From assembly GCA_023105745.1 (NCBI GenBank), contig JALGQZ010000009.1, forward strand, positions 9,522,937 to 9,586,936: 64,000 bases of DNA, given 5' to 3'. Position numbers and translations under genes: made by a program. Source of the stretch: Austropuccinia psidii. Its lineage: Eukaryota; Basidiomycota; Pucciniomycetes; Pucciniales; Sphaerophragmiaceae. Numbering within the stretch: the first letter of the stretch is position 1; every line of letters begins with the position of its first letter. Positions 23,790-36,706 of the stretch are shown in pieces. A model generated the notes under the pieces. That model was not told the origin of the DNA. It worked only from the letters and a program-made list of their open reading frames with translations, and ran no database searches.

Positions 23790-24500
23790 GTCTTGATGTA
23801 GGCGGGGGGTTTGACTTCACCAGGTCATCCATAAAAGGACTCCGCCTGAGCGGGATTGTCGTTTTGCAGGTGACACTGGTAGGGCCCGCCGCACAATACC
23901 GCGTGTGCGTGTGCGCTTGCGTGTGCATTGGCGTGTGCGGGTGCGCTTGCGTGTGCATTGGCGCGTGCGGGTGCGGGTGCGCAAGGGTCGCTTCCCCTTC
24001 CTACATGATGATGGCGCCGTTAGCAATTTTGGCGGGGGGTTTGACTTCACCAGGTCGTCCATGAAAGGACTCCGCCTGAGCGGGATTGTCGTTTTGCAGG
24101 TGACACTGGTAGAGCCCGCCGCACAATACCGCGTGTGCGGGTACGGGTGCGCTTGCGTGTGCATTGGCGTGTGCGGGTGCGCTTGCGCTTGCGTGTGCAT
24201 TGGCGCGTGCGGGTGCGGGTGCGCAAGGGTCGCTTCCCCTTCCTACATGATGATGGCGCCGTTAGCAATTTTGGCGGGGGGTTTGACTTCACAGGTCGTC
24301 CATGAAAGGACTCGGCCTGAGCGGGATTGTCGTTTTGCAGGTGACACTGGTAGAGCCCGCCGCACAATACCGCGTGTGTGGGTGCGGTTGTGCTTGCGTG
24401 TGCATTGGGGTGTGCGGGTGCGCTTGCGTGTGCATTGGCGTGTGCGGGTGCGCTTGCGTGTGCATTGGCGTGTGTGAAAGGGCCGCTTCCCCTTCCAACA
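23790..24500. repeat. Minisatellite H with 240-bp higher-order repeat (inner)
   Basis: Three tandem copies of a 230-245 bp block starting GGCGGGGGGTTTGACTTCAC (23799, 24030, 24273), each ending in 30-bp G-rich units (core GTGTGCATTGGCGTGTGCGG). The outer copy has a single block at 55330-55620. Long frames here on both strands are repeat artefacts. Confidence 0.9.
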
Positions 24501-24735
24501 TGATGATGGCGCAGTTAGAAATTTTGGATGCTGTGAAAGGTGAGTGTGTGGGTCATTTTATCATTGAACTTGGCTTATTCACACTGTACCCAATGTCAAA
24601 ATAGTAAGTTCTTTGTGGCAATGTGAAATAATGGGCTTTGCTTGTCACAATGGCATGTCTCTGTCAATAAATTTTGAGGAAGTTATTTCACTAGCAAAAT
24701 TGCTAATGAATCTGAGATATTTGCATTTCTGTAGA

Positions 24736-27700
24736 CTAAATTTCATGAAATAACGTCTTTATCATTACAAGCAGTCCACATGACAGAACTTTGTTATCAT
24801 ACAATCCACAGTTACCTTCTATTTCTTCTTCAGATATAATCAAGTGTCCATCATCAAAACCAACAGCTTTATAAATATTCAGATGCGGCCAATCTGGTAA
24901 GAAATTCACATCAATCTTCAAAGTTTTTAAGATCAGAAAGTTATTGTTCAGTATGCTAGATGGCTCAGAGACTTTAAAAATGCTATTAATAATACCAAAG
25001 CGTCGTGAGTTGCCCCTCAGAAAACATATCACACTGTTGCTGACATTTTTGGATTCAGTTGAAAATATATTGTTCCCAATATTAATGTTTGAAACTGGAA
25101 AATACCAAGGTGAGACAATCCTTGAAGTGAGATGACTTGTGGATTGCACGGTAGTGTCTAAGCTGATCCAATCAACTATTTCCCTTGTTACATGAAAATT
25201 CTGTAAGTACTCAACCAGGCAATCATAATTTTCTTGGTCATGGCGGGATGGTTTGTTATATTTATGGTCATTGAACAGGGCAGGTGGCTGTGATTCAAAA
25301 AGCTGTTTTATTTCACATGGCACGGATGGGGATTTCAGGAGAACGGAAAGGTTGGAACATCGACAGATATGTTGAAGTAAGGTTTTATCTATATCATCTA
25401 TTTACAGTTGTAAGAAGTTAATCTTATTCAGTTCAGGTGTTTAATCAATGTGAATATATTGATCTTATTAATTGACGTACATATTTTGTTATTTGTTGGC
25501 ATTTTTGCAAATACTCCAATGAAGCGCTCATAACCCCATGTGGCTGAGGCTTGTGCTGGGCCCCAACGTTGGAAGAGTTCGGGAATATGGTCAGCAAAAT
25601 GATGATTTGGTTTACTTTTCTGTTTTGGGAACAGGAGTTGATTGGAAAGGCGGAATTTTTTCCAATGTTCAGCAAATGCAGTCGCATCTCCTATTGAAAC
25701 AGTCCAACTTGTGGCAATGTTGATAGCACTAATCAAATGGAATGTATTCTTGGTTAGTTCATTTCCAAGTTCTTCTGACTGACCCATTTGCCTTTGAATG
25801 TTGGCGGATTGGTGTACATCTAATGACATCTGTTGACTGAGCATGAAAAATGGAATATAGACCTTATATAAGAGAGCCCATTCAGCGGCTTTTAAGCTAC
25901 CATGAGAGGGGGAACCCATGTTGCGAGGTAATCTTGTCCATGATGAGGGAATTATTGTCTCAGATATGATTTGTCGGAGATGCTCCAGAGCCTCAACCTT
26001 GATCTGGTGATCACTCAGTGCAGTGATATCCAATTCAGAGGGGATCTCAGAAGTGGGGATGTAATCGGCATCAAATGAAGGAAGCTCCGCAGAACCACTA
26101 GATGGATGTTCTGTGTTAGGGGTGGGCATTGGGAAGTAGTTTTGTCGGGTGGAAGTAGTGGGGAGTGGCTCATTTATTATTTTTGCTGCGTCTCTTCTCA
26201 GGGAGCGGGCCTCTCTCAATGTGATTTTATCAAGAGAGCTGTTGGAGGTCATGGAATCTGAGTCTGAACTGTTGGTGTCATTGGATTTCCTGCGGGACCT
26301 GAGGTAAATTTTTGATTTGGACTCTGGAATGCACAATTTGAAAGTTGCATGATCCTTCAAAATTCCAAGTATTAAATTATGCATTATGTCAAGATTAACC
26401 ATTCTGGTGGCATCCCAATACGGAAGGTCTTCTAAAATTGAATATTGCACTCCATACTCAGAGAAAATTGCTTGTCTTTGTTGCGGGGTTGCCCGAAGCC
26501 ATTTGGCAATGGTTGATTTATGATTTTGATATGAGTGTGTGTAGTGAAATTGAGGACCAATTTCATCAATTTGAGCTTTGTGAATGGTGCAAAAATTACA
26601 AAAGTGGTTGCCTGAATGGGAAATAAATCCAGTAAGCTTGCGCATGGCAACCACATCCGCAATGGCTGTGAGGATGGCAACACGGATAAAGGATCCTGAT
26701 GGACCTGTTGAGGTGGGTGAAAAATGGTAACCTTGCCATAGCTCTTTGAGCTCCTTGATGAGTGGCATTAATAAATAATTCAATTGAAGGGAAGTTGGCT
26801 CCTTCGGACCAGGGATTATTCCTGCAACATAGACATTCTCTGGCTTCAATCTTTCACTTGGGGGGAGATTAAGACAAATAAGCATGATAGGTCCAATTCT
26901 GGCCAACCGGGTTGACTTTCCATGTGCATTAAACCAGTCCACATAAATGGAGAAGGCCAATGCACCAGGAATGGACATGAATGGGGGGTCATGGATATTT
27001 CTAGTGCCAGTGAAGCGTCTCCAGACCAATCCATCCCAGACGTCACATTTTGGGGAATCTTCGGGAGTTTGGGATTGTTGATGTTGATGCAGAATTTCCA
27101 TAATTCCAGCCCACTGGAGAAATCTGGCAAGCCAATTTTTGAATGGTTGATAAATGAAATGTTTTGTTGGTATAAATTTTTGCTTCATGTTGGTGGTGTT
27201 TTGGGTGTGGGCTTCAAATTAATAGATGAATTTGCCTAATGATTGTGTGCAAGGGGGATCATGATCATTTGGGTCATTATGGCGTTGACAGTGGGGTTGG
27301 TCAGTTGTGACTGATTCAGTAAGGCCATTAAGAGAGAAACATTGAGGACAACATATATAGTTTTGAATCACTGGCTCCAATTGGAGATGTTCAAATATGG
27401 TACTCAGATCTTGAAGTATATGGAATGCAGGAATGGGGGGACCACCGGAGCTTGAGATGCTGGACTTGATCAGCAGGTTTAGGGAGGGGTGGAGAATGCG
27501 TGAAGCCCTGCGGGGTATATTATACCTTAATGATAGAATGGCAGATATTATCATTCCAAGGTCTTGTGGAGGAAGGGTTTGACTGCCGCTGTATGGTTTC
27601 TGTGCAATTGAATTGAGCCCCGGTGCTGTGGAGAAGATTCTTTGGGCCCATGGTGGTGAATAATCAGCTGGGAATGTTTGATCCAATAGAAGTTGTGGGC

Positions 27701-27899
27701 ACTCAGATCCTGATGCAGAAGTAGGGATGTTTGGAAGATATTTGGGTGCAATGGTTGATTTGAGCTTTTTAATGTGCTGTTTATATTGGAAAGGTGTGAA
27801 GGCAACTCCAGGCCTATCACCCTCAGGGGAAGAGTGTGTTTGGGTTGAGCAGTGTTGACACATGCATATACGCATTGAGGAATAGGGGCGGGTTGTCAT
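24736..27899 (-). pseudogene. X gene I, Tnp2-type transposase (inner, one stop)
   Basis: Exons 27899-25481 and 25397-24736, joined by an 83-bp intron (GTACGT...TAG, with a branch-like sequence); 3,081 nt, 1,026 codons. The N-terminus has cysteine clusters (CMCQHC; CCPQC with C-x-R-H and PPC downstream), as in basidiomycete Tnp2 proteins. The core has DVWDGLVWRRF, an Asp in FSIYVDWFNAHGK, GIIPGPKEP, ELKELWQG, SGNHFCNFC and DIMHNLILGILKDH; the end has WGYERFIGVF. This is the Transposase_21/Tnp2 family of CACTA elements. TAA at 27219-27221 (serine in the outer copy) truncates it after about 226 codons, so this copy is inactive unless read through. Confidence 0.88.
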
Positions 27900-28860
27900 T
27901 GTTGCAGGAATTGGGAGTACGGTTGGTTTGTGTATAAATATCTATGGCTGATGTGAAAGTGTTTAGGAGTGTTATTAATTGGCAAAAAAATTGAGTGAGT
28001 ATTTATGAAGGGGGAGTTAATTTGAGCCATCTGAGAATTTTATCCCATTTGTAATGGTGCGTGAGCTGCAGCTGATGGAGTGTAACATGTCTCATCTGGA
28101 TGGCGGAATTGGTTAGGAGTTTAATTGGGTAAAATGCCATGCTGCTCAATGCTCATACATATACTATTTTATTTACACATGGCGATACTGCAGTTTTGAC
28201 CCTTGAGGGGTGTTCCAATAGGGATGTGTCAACATTGATTTGAGGGGATTGACATTCAAACCATGTACGCTGGCACGCCATCGTACATGGCTTAAACCTT
28301 ATTACAGACATAACGATATAACTCTATTACATAAAAGGTTGGAGTGTACCTAAAGTCTTGGTATTTGGTTTGAGTGCAGCAGGCTTTTGATTGGTTGGAG
28401 TGTGATTTGGATTGTTTTGCCTTTCTTGTAAAGGTGATGTCTCTTTTGTGGGTAAATCCTTCATGAATATACCCCTTTACAGATGTACAATGCTGTGGAA
28501 TTTCAATGCATATATTGGCAGTTTGGATAATTCACAAAATGTGACAATGGGGAGGCAGAAATGTTACCAAATATGTTTACTTATGGATGATGGGTGCCCT
28601 TTGAGATCAAGGAAATATTACATTATATGGTGGTAGGCCGTGCCAGGTGGTTTCCGATAAAAGCGGAGGAGCTCAAGAGGAGGCAGGGAGGATTCTCCTC
28701 AAAAGAGGCTTATTGGACTTTCACGCAACACTTAGTTCCAACTATTCATAGAATTTCTCTATTCTAAATTTGAAAAGATTTCATCTCATATCACTCTATT
28801 TTATCATAATACTGAGGTGTTTTATCTAGTTAAAAATATTACTGTACTTTTTCGGCCCTT
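27900..28860. promoter_or_regulatory. Divergent promoter region of genes I and K (inner)
   Basis: 961 bp between the divergent starts of the transposase gene (27899, -) and gene K (28861, +), so it should hold both promoters. It includes the palindrome at 28261-28290. No supported ORF. Matches 50956-51915 in the outer copy. Confidence 0.65.
28261..28290. promoter_or_regulatory. Palindrome between genes I and K (inner)
   Basis: 30-bp imperfect palindrome with 9-bp outer arms CCATGTACG and CGTACATGG around a TGGCACGCCA centre. It lies 365 bp from the transposase ATG and 574 bp from the gene K ATG (22-bp core 28265-28286). Confidence 0.7.
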
Positions 28861-30922
28861 ATGTCATCTTTCAAGTCACATAAATCCCGTTCAGGTTCTG
28901 TTCATGACTCAAATAGTGAATCTAGCATAGAATATGCTCAAACACAGTCACCATTGAGCCCCAACATTCCTCTCACAACCCCTATCGCATCCTCAATGAA
29001 TGTATCAGGTCTTAACATTGATGTGGGCAATCCAAAGGCTCCAACTTCAAGCACTTGGTCGATCCCAAATATTTCCGTCACTCCAATTCCCCCGAATCCC
29101 ACTAATACACAAATGCATGTGTCTGAGGGGCCGGAAGGCACACCTCAAATCTCATCACACGCTAATCCCCAATCAAAATATCCACGTGAGTTCCTCCTTA
29201 ATCCCGGTCGGAATCCAGTCCCATCCCAGGATCCCTTTGGCCAAAGTAAACAGCCAACCCTCAATATTCCATCAGGATCTCAGGTTCATGTGGTTCATGA
29301 AAGGCACGTGGATGGGTGACGACGAAAAAGACCATTGGAGAATGTAACTTGGAGTGGTCTGTCGGAGGGAAATCCAGGATTGACGCTTCATCAAAGTAAG
29401 TCATTTTAATTTCGGTGTATAACCTTTTTCACAATTTGATATGTTTGTTTCATGGGTTAGATATGGCACCTAAAGGCAAGTCAGTCCGATCTCAGGAGCC
29501 AATTGAAGATTGTGAGTATGACCAGTCTTCATTCATTTTTTGATGTGTTAACTGATGATGTGCATGGCAGGTGATGAACTTTATGCATCTTCACCTCTGG
29601 TCCATAAAGAGAAAGTCACTGGACGTCATCATCCATATTCCTCCAAACCAAGAACAGCTCATGCCAGTTCATCAAGAGAAAAAATGGTGGATGATGAGGA
29701 TGAGAACATGTCTCCGACTCAAATGGAAACAAATGATGAAGCAAGGAGTGACAATTTCACGGCGCATGATCATGGCACTCAGTCAAATAATGAGTTCACC
29801 CATCCTCAAATGCCCCTTGCCCAGAGTATGCTTGAACAATCCGAGGTCAGACAGCAAAGGAACCAGGCTCGTAAAGCTCACAATGTGGCGAAATGTGCAA
29901 GCCAGAAGGAGCAACAAAAATGGCTGAAAGCAGAACTTCCAGAGAATGTCCATGGAATGAGATCAGCAGTACACGCACATTGCCTGTTCCTACTCAAAGT
30001 TAGGGATGAGGATTTTTCCTCACTACCAGCACCACCAAGCACAGAAGAGCGTGAGATTGCAATTCAAGTGGCTGGTCATCTCGGATATGTCCCCGAGGAT
30101 GTTTTCAATGAGCCATCAACACAGGTTCAGTCTCAGGGTTTCCAAAGCTACTGTGAAAATGAGCTCCACAAGCTAGGACTAAAGCGATTCACTTGGGACT
30201 GGGAGAGCTCATGGCAACATCCGTTCAATGAGCTGATGTCTATGGTGTTTTACCGTACATTCCGTCTTGCACTGGTCAGCACCGAGTATCATCATTACTG
30301 TTGGAACAAGGATCATAATAACTATGGGGTCGTAGCGGCTTTAATGGAGCAATATTTCACTTATTTGAAAAGAGAATGGAAGTCTATTCAAAAGGATGCC
30401 GAGTATTTGGTTAAAAAGAAGGAGAATCAAAAGCTCGCAAAGATTCGTCAAAGGGTTAGTTAATGTCTCTCTTCTTCATTGTGAGCAAAGACTGATGATG
30501 ATCTACTTCATTATGTGCAGACCTGTGAGCGCCGTCGTGAATGGTGTGATACGGCTAAATTTCCCATTCTAGCATCACAATTCAAAGACCCTCGAGTATG
30601 TTCAGATACTGAGGAGGTACTGGAAAATGGCCGTCAAGTTTACCGCAAAGTGGGATTACGCTGGCGCTCCCCGTTATTTAATGAATTGGTATTAAAAATG
30701 GATCGAGACATAGAGTTTTGTAATCGCATTAAAAAAAAGGGTAGAAAAACTATTGATAGATTGCCAGAATTACGATCGACAGATGATGGTGATATTCCGG
30801 AAGGCTTATCATTTCAGGTATTTGATCAAGATTGGCTCAAAGGCTGTAGTAAGATGCAGACTAGCGCCCTCAAAATACTTGACATGCCAGTTATTAGGCC
30901 GAATGGTGATGCTCTGCAATAA
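28861..30922 (+). pseudogene. X gene K, unknown 623-aa protein (inner, one stop)
   Basis: Exons 28861-29395, 29461-29511, 29571-30454, 30521-30922 with GT...AG introns; total 1,872 nt, 623 codons. N-terminal ~180 residues are Ser/Pro-rich and disordered. An Asp/Glu-rich region follows, then a charged helical part (ARKAHNVAKC...) and a Trp/Tyr-rich conserved domain with WDWESSWQHPFNELMSMVFY and a C-x-x-R-R-R-E-W-C stretch. I do not recognise the family. TGA at 29317-29319 (Gly in the outer copy) breaks exon 1. It shares its promoter region with the transposase gene and converges on the SNF2 gene. Confidence 0.78.
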
Positions 30923-31257
30923 CTTAGTAATATAAATGTATAGCACCGTTACAAATTAACATTTTGTGAATTATTTGTGCAGGTGTAATACAATCTGAGT
31001 ATTAATCCTTAAAGATGCAACTTGCTAAATATGTCAGAATATAGACAATATGAGTTGGACTGTATCACCGTCTCCCTTAGAAATAATACTCTATTGCTCA
31101 TTTTCATTGAGAAAATATTGCAGGAGTTCAATCCAACTCATGGTGTTCATAATTGTGGACCTATGCCAGGGTAAACAAGAGTTATCAACTTGCTCAAACA
31201 CAAATTATATAATATCAGTAAGGCTCACGCAGTTAATGATTTTTTCTTTTCTTGGAC
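30923..31257. other. Convergent spacer between genes K and L (inner)
   Basis: 335 bp between the two stop codons, AT-rich, with no supported gene; probably both 3' UTRs. Matches 48513-48893. Confidence 0.55.
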
Positions 31258-33658
31258 CTATTGGTGTTTGGAAAATGGCATTTCCATAAGGAAGGATTTT
31301 AGAATATCAATACAATTAGGGTCAAAGATGATCTTGAAAGGTACCTTCCGCATGTTGACCTCAACTGAATGAGGAGTTATATAGTGGATGACCTTTACAG
31401 GTTGTTGTTGGCCAATACGATGGAGTCGATCAACAGCCTGAGCCTCAATGGCTGGGTTCCAATTGGGCTCCTGGAAATGTGGATGTCAGGGGCCGCAAAT
31501 CAGGGCAGAATTTTGGGGGTCCCCTCACCATTAAATAGACCGTATTAGCACAAGTTATATTGAGGCCAGTTCCAGCTGCGGCAATGGATGCAATCAGTAC
31601 TTCACATTGAGGATTATTGAAGAAAGTATCCAGTGCCTTCTCCTGTGCTCGTGCTGTAATTGTTCCATCAATTCCTGCTGAAAGGATAGAGTGATGGGCA
31701 AGGGCAATACCAATTCTACAATATAAAAAAGTCAGATGGATTCAATTGGTAATGGATGCATATTAGAATTAACACACAAATCAAGAAATTGGGTCCATTG
31801 GGTATAAACCACCGATTTCGTCGGACCACACCTTGTTTGTTTGTTCTTCATTAAGCTTTGTAGGAGGTGTGCAACTTTACTACTCATCATGCATGTTTCG
31901 ACATCCACAATAGTTCGTGTGATTGTTGGCGATTTATCCTGAGTGCTCCTGCCCTCGGGGTCTTCCAAATCCGCCTCCGCAATTGTGTTAAGCATGATGT
32001 GATGGTTACAACATATTCGCAGCTTATTAATATTTCTGAAAAATTCTCCTGGTCCTTTGCTTTTGGATGATAGGAATTCTTCATATAATATGGAATATTC
32101 TTGCTGCATGGTCGGGTTGAGTGGGAGCAGCTCATAATGATGGCTAATAGTGGGGAGGGATTTGAGATGTGTGGTTTTGGTGCGGCGCAAACTTAAATGC
32201 CGCAATGCCAAATGAAAGATATCATTGCAACCTTTGGAAAGACTACTCAGGATGAATGGTGACCAGTTATCTTGATCGGCGCTCTGGGGTTGAGTGATGA
32301 ATGATATTATTCCCAAAAGGTCATAAATGGTGTTGTGAATAGGTGTGCCCGTTAAACATATTCGACGGGATGAAAGGAGGCTATTAATGGCACGGTGAGT
32401 GGCAGTGTATTGAGAGCGAATATAGCTGTAAGATGGGGCAAGGGTTATTGGATATAAAAGGTAATTTGAATCATTTAAGATCAGACACTCACTGTGCTTC
32501 ATCCAAGATTATACAATGCCAATTGATTTGAAAAATGAATGATGTAGAGGGATTGGTTTGCTTAAATTCTTGGGTGATAGTATTGTAAGAAGTGATGATG
32601 ATATCATATTTTAAGATGTTGTCTTTGGATAATGAGTGACGAGTGGGACCATGGTAGATTTTGGAATGCAGCGCTCCAGCCTGAGCATGCTTGGATATTT
32701 CTGATTGCCAGTTGGTAATTAAGCGAGGGGGGCAGATGATCATGGTGGGCGTGGAGCGATGGGGGTTTGCAATCATCCGCTCCTTGGAGGTACCAATTAG
32801 AGCAATGGCCTGAATGGTTTCACCTAATCCCATATCATCCGCGAGCAGTCCCCCAAGAGGGGTATTGGTCGAAAGGGATTCAAATGAGCTAACGATCCTG
32901 TTTGTAATGATGTGCCTGGCATTGAAAGTGGATCCTGGGGGTGAGGTGGCCCAAAGGTTACGGGCTGATTGGCCATTGGGGATTTCTCGATCCCAGAGAA
33001 AAGCTAGTCCTGTCTTTTGATGAGGGAGGAGGGGGGTTTGAATAATGGCATGGGGCGGGGTCATCATGGGGAGGTCTGATCCACTGGGTAATTGTATCAG
33101 TTTCTGCTTGGAAACCAATGATGAAACAGCAGGATATGAAACTGGCGTCGAGCTTGAAGCGGGAAATGTCGGAGTGAAGAGTTGACATTGACTATGAGTA
33201 TCACAGTCATATTCTTTGGGCATTTTAAGCTTGAATTCTTGTGTTCGAAAGCTTTCCATTATGAATAGAATGTTTGGATACCTTGTGAAGAACATCAATG
33301 CTAGATTGGGTTTCTGAGATGAGGAGGGATCATTTGCATCAGTCATAAATACTCCCTCAACAAATAATATTTGAGAAGGATTGGATTGGCAATTTTCAAT
33401 CCATGCGCCACCAGGACCACAGTGCATGAACGTTTTTGGTGCCCCAAGGAATGGTATCAACGTTTTGGAAAGGGTTCCAGGTAGAGAGCCAATAGCATGC
33501 TGGTGATTGGGGAGATAAACAAATATGTTGTGTTGATTGTGCCATATGGTAATCCAAGAGGCTAAGTGGGAATCCTCAGGATTTAAGGCTATATCACTAT
33601 TTATTTGAATACAAATATTAATCATCCCAATGCAAAGTGGTTGTGAAGGGGTTGACAT
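31258..33658 (-). CDS. X gene L, SNF2-family ATPase (inner, intact)
   Basis: Four exons, 33658-32493, 32425-31778, 31715-31529, 31470-31258; 2,214 nt, 737 aa with no stop. The N-terminal ~220 residues are of unknown type. Helicase motifs follow: LLPHQKTGLAFLWD, motif I LADDMGLGETIQ, motif Ia ICPPRLITNW, motif II DEAH (split by intron 1 and restored on splicing), motif III LTGTPIHN, motif IV VVYTQWTQFLDL, motif V AAAGTGLNITCA, motif VI QAVDRLHRIGQ. It resembles the Rad5/Rad16-like SNF2 branch; no RING finger is visible. SNF2 proteins move or strip nucleosomes in the nucleus. The Walker A lysine is glutamate (GLGET), which should weaken ATP binding. Confidence 0.9.
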
Positions 33659-34026
33659 GATGGCTATTTTGAATTCTTTGGGGACAGTTGGAAATTATAT
33701 GATCGGGAGGGGTTAGCTAAAGGGAATGAAGGGGAATAAGCGCAGGTGGGAAACTTATATGAGTGGCAGCCACAGGCCAAAAGGGGGATGGCCTGTGGTT
33801 ACGTGCATGGTCTTGATGGGGGTGGGCATCTTGGGCTGATAATTTTGATATCCAATTTGGGGCATATATCAAGGCAAGGTGGCCAAAATGTGGGTGCACC
33901 GATATGACTGCTGGATCTGCAGCAAGGTACAAATCCTTTGGTGGAACAAGGTTGACATTAGCATATCCGAAATTGGGTGGGTTGTAGCAACTTATTGTGG
34001 AGGGCATATTACAGGCATGCAGTCAT

Positions 34027-34048
34027 GTTCGCTGGTGTGACAGCAAAC
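34027..34048. promoter_or_regulatory. Palindrome upstream of gene L, proximal (inner)
   Basis: GTTCGCTG and CAGCAAAC arms around GTGTGA, 368 bp from the SNF2 ATG; a diverged member of the palindrome family. Confidence 0.5.
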
Positions 34049-34158
34049 AATGAGCGTATCCTCCCCAGCTTAATTGTTGCACAGGGACCTACTGGGCAAT
34101 GTTGGCAGTTTCAAAGGGCAATCTCACTGTAGGGATGTTTGTGTGTGGGCGGGTGAGA

Positions 34159-34186
34159 CATGTTCGGTGGCATGCCACCGAACATG
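34159..34186. promoter_or_regulatory. Perfect 28-bp palindrome upstream of gene L (inner)
   Basis: Perfect palindrome with arms CATGTTCGGTGGCA, centred on GGCATGCC, containing CGG-N10-CCG. Its 22-bp core lies about 503 bp upstream of the SNF2 ATG and is identical in the outer copy. Confidence 0.75.
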
Positions 34187-34990
34187 ACTTTGGTTTTGCC
34201 TGAAGTTTTTTGCTGACTGATGCATACTGGGCTTTCAGGGGGGAATGTGTGGGATGATCAGAGGGGGCGCCAGCCGTGAGCCGTGATCCACATATACATT
34301 CACCCCTATGGCGTTTGAGGCGAGTACTAATCTACCAATATTGGCATCTGGGTCTTTGCCTCACGCGCGTACAGAACTCCGGAGGAAAGAGGCCACACGC
34401 CCAAGGGATTTTTTGGCTGCAAGCCAGGTGCCACAACTTGCGCGGGGCGTGTGAGAACGTGAAGAAAATGACCCGCGGTGGGAGATACCCACACAAACAT
34501 GTCCAGCCTCAGCAATCATAGGCTGGGATTGTTATTCTAATGTGGATGAGGCTGAAGCAAATCCACACTGATTGGCCTCAGGTTTCCACGCGCAAGCGGG
34601 TGAGCGTCTGCAGTCACGCTGACAACCCGACCAAGAAAATAGGCAGCTGGAAGACTGGCAGTCAAATGTCTTCCAGGCGTGTGAAAGTTGCCTGCGTATG
34701 ACCCATCGGGGGTGCGTATGAAAGCGTGTGGCTGCCCAACAATGAACAAGCAGGGCCAGTCATTGTTGGCCCCGACAATGGCACCGGAGTGATTCCACTG
34801 TTTGTGTATTACCCAAATAATAAGTCATCCCATTATGACCCACTTTCATGAACTCAGATTACACCCGCGTCTATGCCATTGTTAGGCAGAGCTCTGCAAA
34901 AAGGTGCACCAAAGGGATGCAGTTGAGATATATGACTCAATGGCTTGACGTGATTTTCATGTTACATTGCTGAACAGCTTTTGCTCTGCC

Positions 34991-36706
34991 CCGCAGCATA
35001 CATTTACACAGGTGTACTGTGTACTACAGTGTTGGCTGTACAGATCAGGAAGGTGTTATACTACTTGAGCCTGCATGCATATAGCGAATGTGCATGCACC
35101 TTTGTATTGTTTGCATATACGTAGCTCATGTGCCACATGCTCAGCATTGCGTTTCACCCGATTTGCACACGCAAGCTGAGCATATCATGGTCAAAAGCAC
35201 CGTGCGAAAGTGCTCAGTAAAGCCATGGAATGAACTATTTTTGCAATAGTTCATTGGAAGGCTCAGTTTGGAGCACTTCACCAAAGCGTGTGAAATGCTG
35301 CAGCTGGCTGAAATGTCACCCGATGCTGTGCCAAATGCTCAGATTGTGGGCATACAAAGACGACTGAGCAATGGCTCAGCATGGTGCATTTGACATTTTT
35401 ATATCAATAGTTCAATCACTGTGCCATTAAAATGTTCAGCCACTGAGCATTTCAATTATGACCCGAAAGCAAACCTGAGCAATGGGTCGAGGCAAGCTCA
35501 CGCTGTATTCACTTGTCTTACAGCCCCCCCCTTTGTTCAAAGACTATTACCAAGCCATACGGCCGGTGATCTTGCCGCGGTCACTTGTGACCAAATGCAC
35601 CGGGTGCATTTCTGCATGGGTCACTTGTGCATTCCACCCACAATGCACATTCAACAAGGGCCTCACGACCACCCTCCCGGGTGATCAGGTGGCTATTTAA
35701 GGAAAGAAAGGGGATTTGACTCAGCTTGACAATTTAATAAATTGCAATACTCAGCGGTGCATTTGATATTGTTATATCAATCGTTCAATTACTGTGCAAT
35801 TAAAATGTTCAGCCACCGAGCATTTCAATTATGACCCAAAAGCAAACCTGAGCAATGGGTCGAGGCAAGCTCACACTGTATTCACTTGTCTTACAGCCCC
35901 CCCCTTTGTTCAAAGACTATCACCAGCCCATACAGCTGGTGATCTTGCCGCGGTCACTTGTGACCAAATGCACCGGGTGCATTTCTGCATGAGTCACTTG
36001 TGCATTGCACGTTGAATGAACATTCAACAAGGGCCTCACGACCACCCTCCTGGGTGATCGGGTGGCAATTTAAGGAAACAAAGGGGATTTGACTCAGCTT
36101 GACAATTCAATAAATTTCAATACTCAGCCAGACCCCCATTGTTCTTCTGCCTCACGCGAGCATTTCACTTCTCAGTTGCAGCATTCGCTGAGACTCAGCT
36201 TCAATTTTGCCCACACGCCTTGAAGCTGAGACTTTTGCGGGTGCTGAAACTGCTGAGATCGTCTCAGCTTCACCATGCTATAAAAGACCATCTTCACACG
36301 ACACGCACTTCACTTTCTTTCTCACCCGCTCCACTTCGTTCAACCTCACCCGCGTTTGTCCTTGTGCGTATTCCCCCTCGTCTTCCTGCCTTTCCAGTCT
36401 TTTCTTTCGCACTCGACTAACCCACTCCCCTTCCTGCTTGCTTTTTTTTTATTCTTCTGATCCGCTCAGAAGCTCCCTTCTATCCACCTCGTGCATTACC
36501 TCTTTTTTTAACTTATGTCAACATTATGTACCAATATTAATATTTTTCTTTCTTCACGACTTCCTTCCAGACTTTTAAAAACTTCCGACTAGAGCGTTTT
36601 TAATTTGATTCCGTTTTAAATTTATATAATTCATCGTATGCCTTCATTTTCTTTCTTGATTGTTTACTTTGTATGCAGTTACTAACCTCGCTTGTTTTGT
36701 TTTTAG
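34991..36706. repeat. CTGAG/CTCAG-rich region with 374-bp tandem duplication (inner)
   Basis: Counterpart of 22189-23500. A segment of about 374 bp occurs twice in tandem (35383-35756 and 35757-36130) but once in the outer copy. It then runs into the gene E promoter; a probable 5'-UTR intron ends with TTTTAG directly before the ATG at 36707, preceded by ACTAAC. Confidence 0.7.

Larger units (their letters stand above)
33659..34990. promoter_or_regulatory. Upstream region of gene L (inner)
   Basis: About 1.3 kb with no supported gene, conserved with 44826-46169 in the outer copy. It contains two palindromes (34027-34048 and 34159-34186). Short ORFs here are not conserved in coding character. 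The point equivalent to the inner insertion site lies at about 35000. Confidence 0.55.

Noticed and set aside
23817..24604. Cys- or Arg-rich ORFs in the G-rich array, and their mirror at 55310-55633
   Set aside because: 30-bp tandem repeats, open on both strands, with array lengths that differ between copies.
24736..27899. KDZ transposase
   Set aside because: Motif order (DVWDG, PGPK, ELKELW, DIMHN) fits Tnp2; I see none of the cysteine clusters associated with KDZ proteins.
34276..34749. Short ORFs in the gene L upstream region and their counterparts at 45034-45619
   Set aside because: They occur on both strands, and no conserved start or domain is visible; treated as noncoding.
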